DNA of 64,000 nucleotides from Ignelater luminosus (GCA_011009095.1 VTPC01002312.1:1-64000); one strand, 5' to 3'. Positions 12,086 to 25,249 are shown, numbered from the stretch's first letter. Notes: generated by a model from the letters alone, not told the origin. Numbers and translations are program-made.

Positions 12086-12599
12086 AAGCTTAAAGGATAA
12101 AAAACTGTTTTAATTATAAACAAAGACTTTACAACCCGTAAACCAATCAAATAAAATTCTATGTAGATTATAACTTGAACTGTCAACAGGAATACTAGAT
12201 GACAAACTCTTGAATATGCCATTGAGCAAAGTATGTGCTTGGCAGTTATTTAAATTAAAAGATTATCAGTTGTGATCGATATTTACTTCTAAATATTTAG
12301 AGGTTAACTGTCTATAACTACTCCAAAATTCTGTTCAACCAAAAGTGCTTGTTTTGTAAAAAATAGAAAAATTAATGTTAGTACACGACAGAGTGGTTTG
12401 CAAAATTTAGGACTATTTGGGAGTTAGTGTCTTCTTTAGTCATGCATTGACGTATAATGAAGGAAAATAAGTGTCGAGAGCACAAAAGCTCAAAGTTATG
12501 TCTGTAGACTAACTTTATATAGAGGATGGCAGGCACCGTTTGGTATTTACTGTTCCGGCATTCAACTTTAACGAGAACAGGTAGGCTGCTCTGTTTTGG

Positions 12600-13860
12600 T
12601 CCTGAAACAGCAAGAAAATGAGGCGCCAAAAAGTTGGCCTTTACACTTATTGGTGTATTATCTTGCGGAGGAGGTCGAGAATTGTGCTGGTTTAAGACGG
12701 GATAGTTTATCTGAGGGCAATGGGGATATCTTCAAGAGCGCCCTCCAATTTTGCTGTAAGATGACTGGCGTTGCCTAGATAAATAGCAGAAGAGTACTTG
12801 AACTTGTATTTGACACCAGACAGGCCCGTCTCTTTCTGTCGAAAACGCTGCATTTGATGTAGTTTGAGAGCATAGGTGATAAAAATCAATGAGTGGACGA
12901 ACAAACGTTTTATAAGTGTGGATGTTCTCGCAGAGTACGAACAAAATGAAGTTGAGCCTCTGAACATCGTCAAGACACTTATTCAGCTCCGTACACCAAT
13001 GAATACAATAAAAGTGAAACTTAAGTATAAGATGAATGGAGATAGGTGGAGACCGTACCCCAGATGATCAGACGTACGTCTCTTTCTTGGAATTGACTAA
13101 GTAGGATACCCCGAGTTTTGTCTGGGTTGGGTTTAATTCATCACAGTCCATTCCTCCAGCTGAGCAAGAACTCAACTCAAGTGAGAACACGCAATCGCAG
13201 TATTCGCAGAGATGGTACAGAAGGCAGTATCATCGACGTACTGGGTTGTACGGGTGATTGAGATGCAAAGTGAGAATGGGCAACGGGTCTAGGATTGGAG
13301 AAAGTATCGAACCTTAAGGCACTTCGGCCCGAGAAGTGATAGAAGTAAGAACAATAAGAAACTACTGATAAGCCAGCAAGGACTTGGGCGTTAAGGAGCC
13401 CCAAATTACAGACAGTGTCATAGGCACGTTGGATTTCAAAAAAGGCACCGGCGACACGTTTTTCTTGGTTAAGTACTTTGGCTACATCAGTTTATAGTAG
13501 AATTTTTTTGAATGTCTTGCCTAAGACTTTAAGAAACACTGTATGGCATGAGGAAGCGGGGTACAAAAGGTTCATGTGTTTTTTTGGAGATTATGACTAC
13601 GGTAACTTGTTTCTACGCAAAGGGGAAATAGCAACATCGCAGACAACAATTATAGATATTGATGAGAAACTCGGTATCTTTGCGAGCGAGGTGACAAAAG
13701 ACTTTTTTTGTCAGAATGTCCTTGTTGGGAGCAGAATTGCTTTCTTTCTGCAGGGATAGCTATAAATGGGGAAATGATACGATCGTTACAGATCTGCCGG
13801 TGTATGCGTCAAGAAGATCAGCGAAGATTTGAGCTTGCACCTGTGGATTTGTAATGACTA
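12600..13860 (-). pseudogene. Jockey/I-type LINE reverse transcriptase remnant (copy A)
   Basis: The minus strand shows degraded RT blocks in order. These are CLRCCYFPFA followed by KQVTVVIISK (13650-13600 region), QEKRVAGAFFEIQRAYDTV (13470-13410) with the first palm Asp, LSNPRPV-like text, and TTQYVDDTAFCTISANTAIA (13250-13190) with the YVDD catalytic box. The thumb follows, containing LNKCLDDVQRLNFILFVL and THKTYKTF-like text (12990-12900). Stops and frameshifts are frequent. The plus-strand frames in this interval are shadows of this element. Confidence 0.75.
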
Positions 13861-14194
13861 CCCAGGTCAATTAACAAATGAAATTCCAAATCAGAAGACA
13901 TTTGGGCATCCTTTCTTCCATTTCATTCCTCAATATTAACAAAATCTTGTGAGTACTATGTCAAGGCGTATTGAAACTGTTATAAAGCAAAAGTGGAAAG
14001 CCAGTTAAAGATAGCTAGATCTTGAAACTAAGGTGTACTGCAGAATTTGAATTAATATTCTCCTATTCGGACTTAGTAATGAAAAAATTTGAAGACACAG
14101 ATTTCTTTCAGAAGTTTTACAGAGTTTTTGTTTTGTTTCTGTCATTCAACGCTGATTTTCAGAATATAAATGCGTACTAGTGTAGGCGTTATAA

Positions 14195-14290
14195 AACAGT
14201 GTGGCGCTCCATTTTGCACTGCCAATGTCTCTAGTTATCAGTTGTCTCGTGTGAGCGCGTTACGTTTAAAAGAACAAAAATGGCGCGAAA
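14195..14290. promoter_or_regulatory. GC-richer promoter-like patch (copy A)
   Basis: A compact patch with TGGCGCTCCATTTTGC, GTGAGCGCGTTACG and ATGGCGCGAAATTC stands out from the AT-rich background. It is preserved in copy B (18625-18715). It could be a promoter or a small element end. The ATG opens only a 21-codon frame. Confidence 0.25.
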
Positions 14291-15009
14291 TTCAATTTTG
14301 ATTAGTAACAATTTCTTAAATATTTGTCAACACACAAGAATGTAACCTATAACTTCTAAGATGTTTTCTGATTCACGCTTTCTGTCATTTTTTAACTTTA
14401 AGTGGGAAACATTTATAATAGTTATGTATAAGTGTGTAATTGTTATAATAAACAATGTGAACACTAATGACCATAATACTTTTATAAAGTCGATTATTTT
14501 ATTTTGTTACGAGCTTCTAAAATAAATTGACATACGTAAAGTTAGAAAAGCATTTTTATTGACCGACATCTTTTAGAAAAAGGAAATAATCGGTACTATC
14601 GTCCTTTATTTCTCTTTCTAAAGAAACTTAATTATTAATTCTCTCCTTTTTTCTCCCGACCTTGATCTCGGTTCATGTAGAATTCAAAGTAATGACCTAA
14701 TAACAGTTTGGACAGTTTGGTTTCTTCACTAAAACTAATTTGTAATTAATATCAAATAATTCAAGTAGTTATGTTATTAATTTTAAATTTAACTCTAAGT
14801 TTTTTTACGAAATATTTTGAACAGAGCTATAGCAATTCAGAAGGTTTTACTATTTTAAAAGAACATCTAAATATTGTTAACAGATGGCAAAGCCCATATA
14901 CTTCACCCAATCTTCATGAATGAGCTTGTTTAAATGTTTAACACAATTATTCCTTATCACCCCCGTTGTAAATTTAGATAAACATTCTTGGCAAATTCTT
15001 TCTGTCCTG

Positions 15010-15409
15010 NNNNNNNNNNNNNNNNNNNNNNNNNNNNNNNNNNNNNNNNNNNNNNNNNNNNNNNNNNNNNNNNNNNNNNNNNNNNNNNNNNNNNNNNNNN
15101 NNNNNNNNNNNNNNNNNNNNNNNNNNNNNNNNNNNNNNNNNNNNNNNNNNNNNNNNNNNNNNNNNNNNNNNNNNNNNNNNNNNNNNNNNNNNNNNNNNNN
15201 NNNNNNNNNNNNNNNNNNNNNNNNNNNNNNNNNNNNNNNNNNNNNNNNNNNNNNNNNNNNNNNNNNNNNNNNNNNNNNNNNNNNNNNNNNNNNNNNNNNN
15301 NNNNNNNNNNNNNNNNNNNNNNNNNNNNNNNNNNNNNNNNNNNNNNNNNNNNNNNNNNNNNNNNNNNNNNNNNNNNNNNNNNNNNNNNNNNNNNNNNNNN
15401 NNNNNNNNN
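15010..15409. other. assembly gap (400 N)
   Basis: A run of 400 N. Both sides end in the same duplicated sequence, so the true distance and order are unknown. Confidence 0.99.
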
Positions 15410-15764
15410 ATTAATTCGAAATGGCTTTAATGTAAGGGTTATTCGAATTCGAGGCTTGCCATTAGAATCTCTGAAACTATAAGTGATAAAAGGTTGATTG
15501 AATAGGGACAAAGTTGCGTATTTGGATGCTCAATAATAAAAGAGAAATTCGATCTACCTTCATCGGGTGCATTCTTCTTTCTTATTGGGCCTAAATTAGA
15601 TTTTGCTATTGTTCGATAGAGAATTTTATGTAGTATAATATTATTATAGGTATATTATTTGATTGGTTTACGAGTTTTAAATATAAATAAAATTAAAATA
15701 TTTTATTATATGTATATCAGATTCAAATTATTATTGTTATTGTTATTATTAGTGGATACACCAA

Positions 15765-16497
15765 TAAATACTTCGAATGATTTTATAAATCCGTAAAATA
15801 AGTCATCATGAGCAGCATTAACTTTATCAAATAGAAGACTATCTAGTTTCGATACCAACCGATGAAGTATTGTCAATACATCCATTTCGCTAAGACGAGG
15901 CTGCCTATACAAAATATGGATGCTAATACCTGAAGACGAGTGTTTGAATGTATCATATATAATCAGTCAATTTGTTTAGTACATTATCATTTGCCATAAT
16001 ATGATCCTTAGCACGTTCACCATCAACTATGTTGGATAGGATGCAAAGAGCCTGCCCTTTAACATCTGGTGAATGTGGGCCTTCCAATACCAAAACAACA
16101 GCCTGCATAACTTGAGGGCCATGCAAGATCATCATTGCATCAGTGATACTAAATTTCTTAATAAACCTAAAGCTTTCATCAATATCTTAGTGTCACAATC
16201 TGACAGTAAATGGGAGATCTAATCTGTTCCTAGCCCAGTAAGAATTTGTAATCTAACTCTGTTCTGCTCGGAAGGCTAAATTCATAAGTGTCCAAACACC
16301 GTTTAATCGTAATCCAGGTTCAGGCCTAGTTGTTAATGTAGCTAGTAACTGCATAGCTCCTTGCTGTAGTAACATAGGTTCTTTTCCAGGGAAGAACTCC
16401 AATAACAAATTACACAATGCAGATGTAAATAATTCAATATTGTAATCAAAGTTTTTATGTACTACTCCCTGAAGAGGTTTATAAACAAATAAACGAA
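15765..16497 (-). pseudogene. ARMC8: ARMC8-like C-terminal half, disrupted (copy B)
   Basis: Second copy of the broken ARMC8 relic. It reads KPLQGVVHKNFDYNIELF with two extra residues before CNLLLEFFPGKEPM compared with copy A. These extra residues fit the spacing of ARMC8 better, so copy A carries a small deletion there. The in-frame TAG before LLSDCD, the deletion after GLLRN, and the 2-nt insertion after DYI are all shared with copy A. Downstream the blocks VMQAVVLVLEGPHSPD and MDVLTILHRLVSKLDSLLF match the last armadillo repeat and the C-terminus. Either a real pseudogene or the second allele of the same locus. Confidence 0.8.
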
Positions 16498-17023
16498 AGC
16501 TTGAAGGATAAAAAACTGTTTTAATTATAAACAAAGACTTTATAACCCGTAAACCAATCAAACAAAATTCTATGTAGATTACAACTTGAACTGTCAACAG
16601 GAATACTAGATGACAAACCCTTGAATATGCCATTGAGCAAAGTATGTGCTTGGAAGTTATTTAAATTAAAAGATTATCAGTTGTGATCGATATTTACTTC
16701 TAAATTCTCAGAGGTTAACTGTCTATAACTACTTCAAAATTCCGTTCAACCAAAAGTGCTTGTTTTGTAAAAAATAGAAAAATTAATATTAGTACACGAC
16801 AGAGTGGTTTGCAAAATTTAGGACTATTTGGGAGTTAGTGTCTTCTTTAGTCATGCATTGACGTATAATGAAGGAGAATAAGTGTCGAGAGCGCAAAAGC
16901 TCAAAGTTATGTCTGTAGACTAACTTTATATAGAGGATGGCAGGCACCGTTTGGGTCGATCCATAAAAGTTTACTGTTCCGGCATTCAACTTTAACGAGA
17001 ACAGGTAGGCTCCTCTGCTTTGG

Positions 17024-18285
17024 TCCTGAAACAGAAAGAAAATGAGGCGCCAAAAAGTTGGCCTTTACACCTATTGGTGTATTATCTTGCGGAGGAGGTC
17101 GAGACTTGTGCTGGTTTAAGACGGGATAGTTTATCTGAGGGCAATGAGGATATCTTCAAGAGCGCCCTTCAAGTTTGCTGTAAGATGACTGGCGTTGCCT
17201 AGATAAATAGCAGAAGGGTACTTGAACTTGTATTTGACAGCAGACAGACCCGTCTCTTTCTGTCGAAAACGCTGCATTTGATGTAGTTTGAGAGCATGGG
17301 TGATAAAAATCAATGAGTGGACGAACAAACGTTTTATAAGTGTGGATGTTCCCGCAGAGTACGAACAAAATGAAGTTGAGTCTCTGAACATCGTCAAGAC
17401 ACTTATTCAGCTCCGTACACCAATGAATACAATGAAAGTGAAACCTAAGTATAAGATGAATGGAGATAGGTGGAGACCGTACCCCAGATGATCAGACGTA
17501 CGTCTCTTTCTTGGAATTGACTAAATAGGATACCCTGAGTTTTGTCTGGGTTGAGTTTAATTCACCACAGTCCATTCCTCCAGCTGAGCAAGAACTCAAG
17601 TCAAGTGAGAGGACGCAATCGCAGTATTCACAGAGATGGTACAGAAAGCAGTATCATCGACGTACTGGGTTGTACGGGTGATTGGGATGCAAAGTGAGAA
17701 TGGGCAACGGGTCTAGGATTGGAGAAAGTATCAAACCTTAAGGCACTTCGGCCCGAGAAGTGATAGAAGTAAGAACAATAAGAAACTACTGATAAGCCAG
17801 CAAGGACTTGGGCGTTAAGGAGCCCCAAATTACAGACAGTGTCATAGGCACGTTGGATTTCAAAAAAGGCACCGGCGACACGTTTTTCTTGGTTAAGTAC
17901 TTTGGCTACATCAGTTTATAGTAGAATTTTTTTGAATGTCTTGCCTAAGACTCTAAGAAACACTGTATGGCATGAGGAAGCGGGATACAAAAGGCTCATG
18001 TGTTTTTTTGGAGATTATGACTACGGTAACTCGTTTCTACGCAAAGGGGAAATAGCAACATCGCAGACAACAATTATAGATATTGATGAGAAACCCGGTA
18101 TCTTTGCGAGCGAGGTGACAAAAGACTTTTTTTGTCAGGATGTCCTTGTTGGGAGCAGAATTGTTTTCTTTCTGCAGGGGTAGCTATAAAAGGGGAAATG
18201 ATACGATCGCTACAGATCTGCCGGTGTATGCGTCAAGAAGATCAGCGAAGATTTGAGCTTGCACCTGTGGATTTGTAATGACTAC
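17024..18285 (-). pseudogene. Jockey/I-type LINE reverse transcriptase remnant (copy B)
   Basis: Copy of the RT remnant in the first segment, with the same block order and the same YVDD box (minus strand, near 17680-17625). It carries the same frame breaks, so the LINE decayed before the two copies separated. Confidence 0.75.
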
Positions 18286-19804
18286 CCAGGTCAATTAGCA
18301 AATGAAATTCCAAATCAGAAGACATTTGGGCATCCTTTCATTCATTTCATTCCTCAATATTAACAAAATCTTGTGAGTACTATGTCAAGGCGTATTGAAA
18401 CTGTTATAAAGCAAAAGTGGAAAACCAGTTAAAGATAGCTAGATCTTGAAACTAAGGTGTACTGCAGAATTTGAATTAATATTCTCCTATTCGTGACTTA
18501 GTAATGAAAAAATTTGAAGACACAGATTTCTTTCAGAAGTTTTACAAAGTTTTTGTTTTGTTTCTGTCATTCAACGCTGATTTTCAGAATATAACTGTGT
18601 ACATGTGTAGGCGTTATAAAACAGTGTGGCGCTCCATTTTGCACTGCCGATGTCTCTAGTTATCAGTTGTCTCGTGTGAGCGCGTTACGTTTAAAAGAAC
18701 AAAAATGGCGCGAAATTCAATTTTTATTAGTAACGATTTCTTAAATATTTGTCAACACACAAGAATGTAACATATAACTTCTAAGATGTTTTCTGATTCA
18801 CGCTTTCTGTCATTTTTCAACTTTAAGTGGGAAACATTTATAATAGTGATGTATAAGTGTGTAATTGTTATAATAAACAATGTGAACATTAATGACCATA
18901 ATACTTTTATAAAGTCGATTATTTTATTTTGTTAAGAGCTTCTAAAATAAATTGATATACGTAAAGTTAAAAAAACATTTTTATTAACCGAGATCGGTAC
19001 TATCGTCCTTTATTTCTCTTTCTAAAGAAATTTAATTATTAATTCTCTCCCTTTTTCTCGCGAACTTGATCTCGGTTCATGTAGAATTCAAAGTAATGAC
19101 CTAATAACAGTTTGGACAGTTTGGTTTCTTCACTAAAACTAATTTGTAATTAATTTCAAATAATTCAAGTAGTTATGTTTTTAATTTTAAATTTGACTCT
19201 AAGTTTTCTTACGAAATATTTTGAACAGAGCTATAGCAATTCAAAAGGTTTTACTATTTTAAAAGAACATCTAAATATTGTTAACAGATGGCAAAGCCCA
19301 TATACTTCACCCAATCTTCATGAATGAGCTTGTTTAAATGTTTAACACATTCCTTATCACCTCCGTTGTAAATTTAGATAAACATTCTTGGCAAATTCTT
19401 TCTGTCCTGTCTTGGTAGTTTATCTATTTATATTGGCAGTGATACCAGTCAGTAGAAATTCCATTTCAGCCTAAAGTGTTTGTTATACGTTTGTCTTGAT
19501 GCTTTTTCTAATTTTGCGGCTATTAACTTGTTTGTATAATAATGATGTGGATTCCGTATACCCAATGCATTCAGCAAATCGCACAAATTACAATTTTGCC
19601 GTTTTTCCTAATTATCTTTAACAACTTTTCTTTTTCTCTCAAATATGTATGTCTGCATTTTTGATTCTTTCCCTGTTTTTATCAAAATATTTGGAAATGT
19701 TGTAATTGGCATACCTAAAAGAAATAGAAAATATCAACGACACTGTCTTAATCTCTTAAAACAGAAAAGCCTAATATGCTGTAAAAAAGTAGAGTAGGTT
19801 AAAG

Positions 19805-20475
19805 TTGGACACCTGTCATGTGGATGTTGCGATTGTTACTCACGAACGAAAAACGCATTATTACTGTAAATACTCATTACAAATAAGAAAAAAGTTTTGC
19901 GGAAACAGTTCGAAAATATCACCCCAATGGCTGAAGGTTCAGAAACCTGAACATTTGGAGAAGCGTTATGCAGCAAGTTCTAACGAAAAATGCATGCAGA
20001 TGCCTACAAAATTTAATTGATCTGAGAACTTAAGCCAACAGATACTGGATATTGCAAAACCGAGAAGTAAGCTGTGTTTTTTCAAAGAAAGTTATCTTTA
20101 GTGACGAGGCGCACTTTCAGCTTAATGAATACGTAGACAAACAAAATTGTCGGATTTGGGACGGACTCAGAGAATCATCGAGTGATTCATGAGAAGCTAA
20201 TACGTCCATCACGAGCCACTGTTCGGTGACACCGGAGTTGTTATGGCTTGAATTAGACGCTGTTATACAACAAGAAGATGTGGCTTCAGCAGGATGGTGC
20301 AATCTGTCACACTGTACGCGAAACAATGGCGTTGTTGCAAGAGAAGTTTCCTGGCCGTGTTCTGACACCGTGAGATTTCTTTCTTTGGGCGTTTGTGAAG
20401 TCTCAGGCTTACGTCAACAAACCAACAACAATTCTTCGGCTCAAGAATTTATTCTTAGTTATGCGCAAATGTAAT
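19805..20475 (+). pseudogene. Tc1/mariner-type transposase relic
   Basis: The best-preserved block on the plus strand is VIFSDEAHFQLNEYVDKQNC followed by RIWD (20090-20160). This is the first catalytic Asp region of an insect mariner-like family. Shifted frames then give WLELDAVIQQEDVASAGWCN, CHTVRETMALLQEKFPG-like text, and a distorted end near SQAYVNKPTT (20400-20430). The second Asp block and third block are broken by frameshifts. Sequence from 19805 (DTCHVDVAIV) may be the N-terminal part but is too altered to confirm. Confidence 0.65.
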
Positions 20476-20479
20476 CTAA

Positions 20480-22780
20480 ATGTTTTTTTGAAAAATGATT
20501 CACTTTTTAAAAACATAGTTAAAAAATTAAATTGTGCCAACCTAAGGTGTCAATAATAATTATTTAAATAAAGAATTTTCTCCTTAAGAACTTTGCCGAA
20601 AAACTTCTGCCAATTTCATGTGGAGATCTATTTCTGCAATTATTAATTAAGATCCAGCTTCATGAATTGTTCTTTGCAGTTTGTAAAGATACCTTAACGA
20701 ACCGATACGTGTATTGAGGCGATTCACATAGGTCTAATATGGGCCTTCATTAAATTCTCAAATTCATATGACTGTCGAGCAACAGCATAATTCTTCAATC
20801 TTCATAGAAGACCTTGATTAATTCTAAATAAAGCTTTTTTAGTAATTTAGCTCGAGCCAGGCGTAGCCACTAATAAAAGCGCTTAAATGGTTAAGCACAG
20901 AATGAAATATCTAGCAGAATTATTGATTATATTTCCAAATTATTTTGAAGTCTAAAAATATATTGGTCAAAAAAATTTAGATCAAGAGAAGAAAACTTGT
21001 TTTGTCGTATTTGTCCGAATTTAAAATAGTCAGCCATCCTGACCTCGGTTTTGGTTCTTTTTGAAGTGACATCCATAATTTGGAAAACGTTGCTTCAATC
21101 TAACCTTACTCACTGTTCTAACATGCAATAAAAAGGAATAGAGAATGTTAGAAAATTTGTTTACTGAGACATCAATAAAATGATTTATCAACGATTTTTT
21201 CTTTCAAAGTACTTCTGAAAGTTTCATATACGTCAGAGATAATAATTTCTAATCTTTGGTTAAAATAATTAACTAGCACTTTGTATCATACTTTCTTTAA
21301 AATTGTTGCATTTCTATGAAATCAAATGGTGCCAAAAACTTACTGATTAAGAATAATAACAATTAATAATGATTTTTAGGGGCATCACAATTTACTTGAA
21401 GAAAAAAATAAAAATGATAAAAATAATTATTAAAACCACCTCACTTAATATTCCATCGCTCAAATTACGAAGCTTCCGGTTATTTGATTCCCCAGTTACC
21501 TACCTTCTTGTACGAACCAACAATCCCAAAAATATTTATTCAGACTTTTGCCATAGAATTAGTTGTGCAATAAATTTGATTTCTTTTGTGCAATTAAAGT
21601 ACTTGAGGAAATAAAAACTTTTTGTAAATTATCTTTACTGTTTTACGTAACTAAATCAGATGATAATGCGTTTTTTATTGCTTTATGTTTCAAACAAATT
21701 TTTAAGTTGCCCAGACTATTTTAATCTACTTCTCGATGAGATAGTCTAACGATATTTATAATTATAACTTAGGCTGTATTGTATTATTATTTATTTATTA
21801 TTTTAATCTTGTTAAGAATTTATTCTTTTATAATTTCCAAGAGACACCTGTAATACTCCACTAAACTATTATTATTAAGAGTTAACTAATCCACGTATAC
21901 AAACTCCAACACCTACACTTCATGCCTGTACAGTTTGTTGTAGAGGTAGCTTATGAACTATGAAACAAAACAAGTTGACAACTGACTGAGAATTAAAAGC
22001 TAAGCTCTCATTAGCAATTATTAAAATCAAGACAAAACATTTAGGAGCTACTTATAATAATTCTTGTAATTTGATGCTCAAGTTAAAACCTTAATTTCTG
22101 AAGAGTGAATGCAGAACAAATTATGTTAAAGAAAAGGGATTACATTGTAACAATGTCCTAACTGTTCTTTCTACTAATAAAAAAAACAAATTATAATTAA
22201 TATAACATCACTAATTATAAAAGATTGATAAAAACTCTTCTAATAAAATAAAAATGCATGTTATAGGTCATCAAAATTTGCCTAATTAAAATGGAAGCAT
22301 AGCCTGTACTGGTGATCAAATTTTAAAGGCGTAAACGGCGCATGATAATTACAGCAATCATCAAATAATCCTAAACAGATCTGAAAATTATTTAAATTTC
22401 AACGGAAGTAAAAATCATTCTTCATATAAAATCGTTTTCCTTATTGATTAAAAGACGCTATTCGCTTTATTTATAATTACAGTAAAACTTAGAGAAAACT
22501 TGAAAAAATGTAATTTAATTACACAATCAATAAATGAAGCAAGAATTTACTTTAGCGTTTTCTAAAAAAAAGTAACTTACGTCAATAAAAAAAATAAAAT
22601 CTGTCGAATAATGATGTTACATATTACACATTTTACGCGTAAGTTAAAAAGGTGACAATAAATCATTCCATAAATAGCAGGGAAAATTAACATACCATAA
22701 ATTAGAAATAAACATGCGGATCCTATATCAATATGAAACGTGCAAACTGTAAGCACAATCATATTCCTTTGACTTAACGC
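20480..22780. other. AT-rich spacer, nothing recognised
   Basis: Long AT-rich stretch with no family motif on either strand. Frames such as 21369-21614 are AT-biased and carry no recognisable domain. Confidence 0.45.
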
Positions 22781-23480
22781 CTTCAGGAGCTCCTCCTACC
22801 ATCAATAGATCCTGAAATATGACAGGGACGGCGTCATATGTGGCACACGTGTTCAAGTGAGATGATAAAGCGGAAAACATGACATATGCACGCATGCTCT
22901 TTGAATTACACGCGGGGGCGTGATCGTGGGCCACCAAACTTTCAGTGTTTCAGATAAGAGTATGAACTCGGGCTTGGAGCGAGAGAGTAGGCAAATACGA
23001 GCCTTCCGCATGTAAGTTCGAAATAGCAGTGTCGGAGAGATGCGAACGCTACCGAAAGGACAATGGGAGTCTCACAAGGGTCGGCCCGCGGCCCTATGAT
23101 GATATATAGAGTAAGCGACTTATGGTTAAACCGCGCTGGGAAGTGGCCCAGATTACAGGGACTTTACAGTATCAAGTCCTAACCCGATATCTGTACGGCC
23201 GCTAAGCGCTTAAGACTTTTTAATACTTTCATAGGATTTCGTGTAAAACCGCCTGATGCTCCCGTATTTGCACTGGCAGTGATTTGTAAGATATTAACGG
23301 TGCGGACACGGAACGGTTTTGTTGACAACGCGGAATTTGAAGTGGATGAATGGTGGATTTAGGTACTTTTTCGGATTTCTGTATCGGATTTTCAGTGCTT
23401 CTCTAAAATCTTTGTCCCGTAGACTGTGATACGTTTGTGATTATTTTCTGCAACTGTATGACTTGTTTTTATTTAGTTCT
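22780..23480. promoter_or_regulatory. GC-richer island upstream of a host exon (candidate promoter/enhancer)
   Basis: About 700 bp of markedly higher GC than its surroundings, without an open coding frame. Visible sites include CACGTG-like GGCACACGTG (22842), GCATGC, a TATATA at 23101, and palindromic GGCCCGCGGCC around 23085. The island lies 2-2.6 kb upstream of the coding exon at 25403. Function inferred only from composition and position. Confidence 0.4.
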
Positions 23481-24469
23481 TCTCCTGGAAACTAAACCAC
23501 GTTAAACTGTACGGTACGTCACATCAAATTACTATTTTTTTCTTAACCTTTCTAAGTCGTTCTTGAGTTTTCTTACTATAAGAAATCCACAAGAAAATTT
23601 CTAAACTGAGAAAAACGATTTATTCACTAAAATAAAATTATTCGCGGCTTAAAATCAAGTTCGAATCAACAGTTATACGTAGAGAAAACTTTAAGGATTT
23701 CAATTCCTTACCTTTAATTTTCATATGAATTCCTCCACTTGACGGATTAGTTTTTATTGTCTAACAATATTTACACTGCACGGAAAGGCCGATTAATAAA
23801 TAAAACACCCATCAAAAAACCATTCACATGTCAAATATTACGTACGAACAACTTGATCCACCTTCAAACCATATTTCGACGGACAATAAATTTTCATTAT
23901 CGGAAGTCTAGGTGTAATAAAATCAGGCCTACAAATATTTTACGCAGTCATATTATCGATGATAGCTATTTATCTCTAGGGAAATATTTACTTTGTTTAT
24001 GACACGGCAATATTTCCAATAAAAATTGTTTATTTTGTAACTTTGTCCCAAAATTAGAAAAACTGGCCACCTTCAAATTTATATGAAAGTATGGGAAGAA
24101 AAAAAAGTTTTAAAAGAGATCATTTCAAATGTGTTAGAATCTTCGTATTTCTAAAATTGTATTGTAAATTGAAAATATTGACAAATAAAAAGTGTAAAAT
24201 TAATTAACTAAAAGGTAGAAGGAGAATTTCAAAAAGAAAAAGCCGATAATGTGATAAAAATTGATAAGTGTTAATAAAGTTATCTTTGTGACTAATGCCG
24301 ATTCTAATTAAAATTACACTAATCAAATCAGAAAGGTACAAAGTATTCCGTAAGTAGTACAGCTTTAAGAAATTTGTGCAAGTCATTTATAGGTCCTTAA
24401 TATCCCTCGCAGAAGCTAAAATCAAGTAGCCAATCCTGAAAATCTCTAGGATATGTAGAAAAGCTTATA

Positions 24470-25123
24470 AGCTTTGTGCAAGTCCAGAAATCCTGCGCGA
24501 TCCGGACACTTCATTGCAAAGCCCTCGACTTACCGCGCGATTCTCTCAGTTATATTACTTAAGTCTTCTTAAGAGTAAAATTTCACAATAACAATTCATA
24601 TATGAAACATTACAAGGTAAACAAAAAGTTAACGAGAATATACTAAATAAATCGACGAAAAGCTAAATTATAAATGCAAATGAGAAAATAAATATCGTGA
24701 AGTGATTGGATGAGAGCCGTGTCAAATTAGTGGGTGGGAGGCGAAGAGGGGATGAAAAGCTCGGGCTTAGTACCCGCAAAGCTCTCATACCGACGCCGGC
24801 TCCGTCGCGACGCTCTTTATCCGGTCTAAACCTGGCCAAAGCTGTTTTTAAGCTCCGTACCTTTTTTTCATGGACTTAACCGACTTTTGCTCTTTGTTCA
24901 CGTCGCACCTGGATTTACTTGCGATCTTTTAAGTGATCCGGGCACTGAGTGATTTTGTAACTGATTTGTGCATCTTTAGAAGGATTTTCTGGACTATTTA
25001 AAACTGTCTTGTAAATTAATTTCAGGATGTTTTGATAAAATGGTTATAAATAGTTCGGGTTCATGAAAATTATGCTAAAACGTTTATTGTTTATTACAAT
25101 GGAAGATACAAGTAGTAAAATGA
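24470..25123 (+). promoter_or_regulatory. candidate promoter and 5' untranslated exon
   Basis: GC-richer sequence 24500-24960, including CCGACGCCGGCTCCGTCGCG, precedes the coding exon. A consensus-like donor GTATGT starts at 25124. A good acceptor, TTGTTTTTAG, ends at 25249. Together they would define a 126-bp intron in the 5' leader. The transcript start cannot be fixed. An upstream ATG at 25099 opens a short reading frame either way: 10 codons unspliced, or about 37 codons if the intron is removed. Confidence 0.35.
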
Positions 25124-25249
25124 GTATGTAAACATTCATCTTTGATATTTACTAATGATAACAATCACTTTTGATTATTATTAAAATTAAAAACTATAAA
25201 AGTACGTGTATAAAACCATCATAAATACTAACAGGAATTTTGTTTTTAG

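Larger units (their letters stand above)
11005..15009. repeat. 4-kb duplicated segment, copy A
   Basis: This segment is nearly identical, in the same orientation, to 15410-19409. Copy A ends exactly at the first N of the assembly gap. Differences are scattered substitutions and small indels. Examples are a short extra run in copy B at the position equivalent to 12019 (within the ARMC8 relic), a rearranged dozen bases near 12540 versus 16953, and about 13 bases (with AGAAAAAGGAAAT) present near 14574 but missing near 18990. The two copies share the broken ARMC8 relic and the LINE remnant, including their stops. Confidence 0.95.
15410..19409. repeat. 4-kb duplicated segment, copy B
   Basis: Copy B begins at the first base after the gap and corresponds base for base to 11005 onward. 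Its last shared base (19409) corresponds to the last base before the gap. After 19409 the sequence is unique. The divergence is low, a few per cent by eye. Confidence 0.95.

Noticed and set aside
12596..13067. Several 60-90-codon frames on both strands
   Set aside because: Shadows or pieces of the LINE thumb/C-terminal region.
13478..13759. 93-codon plus-strand frame, repeated at 17902-18183
   Set aside because: It is the shadow of the minus-strand LINE RT (the FFEIQRAYDTV region and upstream blocks); conservation between copies reflects the duplication.
14920..15511. Long open frames crossing the N run
   Set aside because: Open only because N codons are not stops; no protein evidence.
11005..19409. 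CRISPR-like or functional tandem gene pair
   Set aside because: No spacer structure; the two copies share the same disabling mutations and end exactly at an assembly gap.
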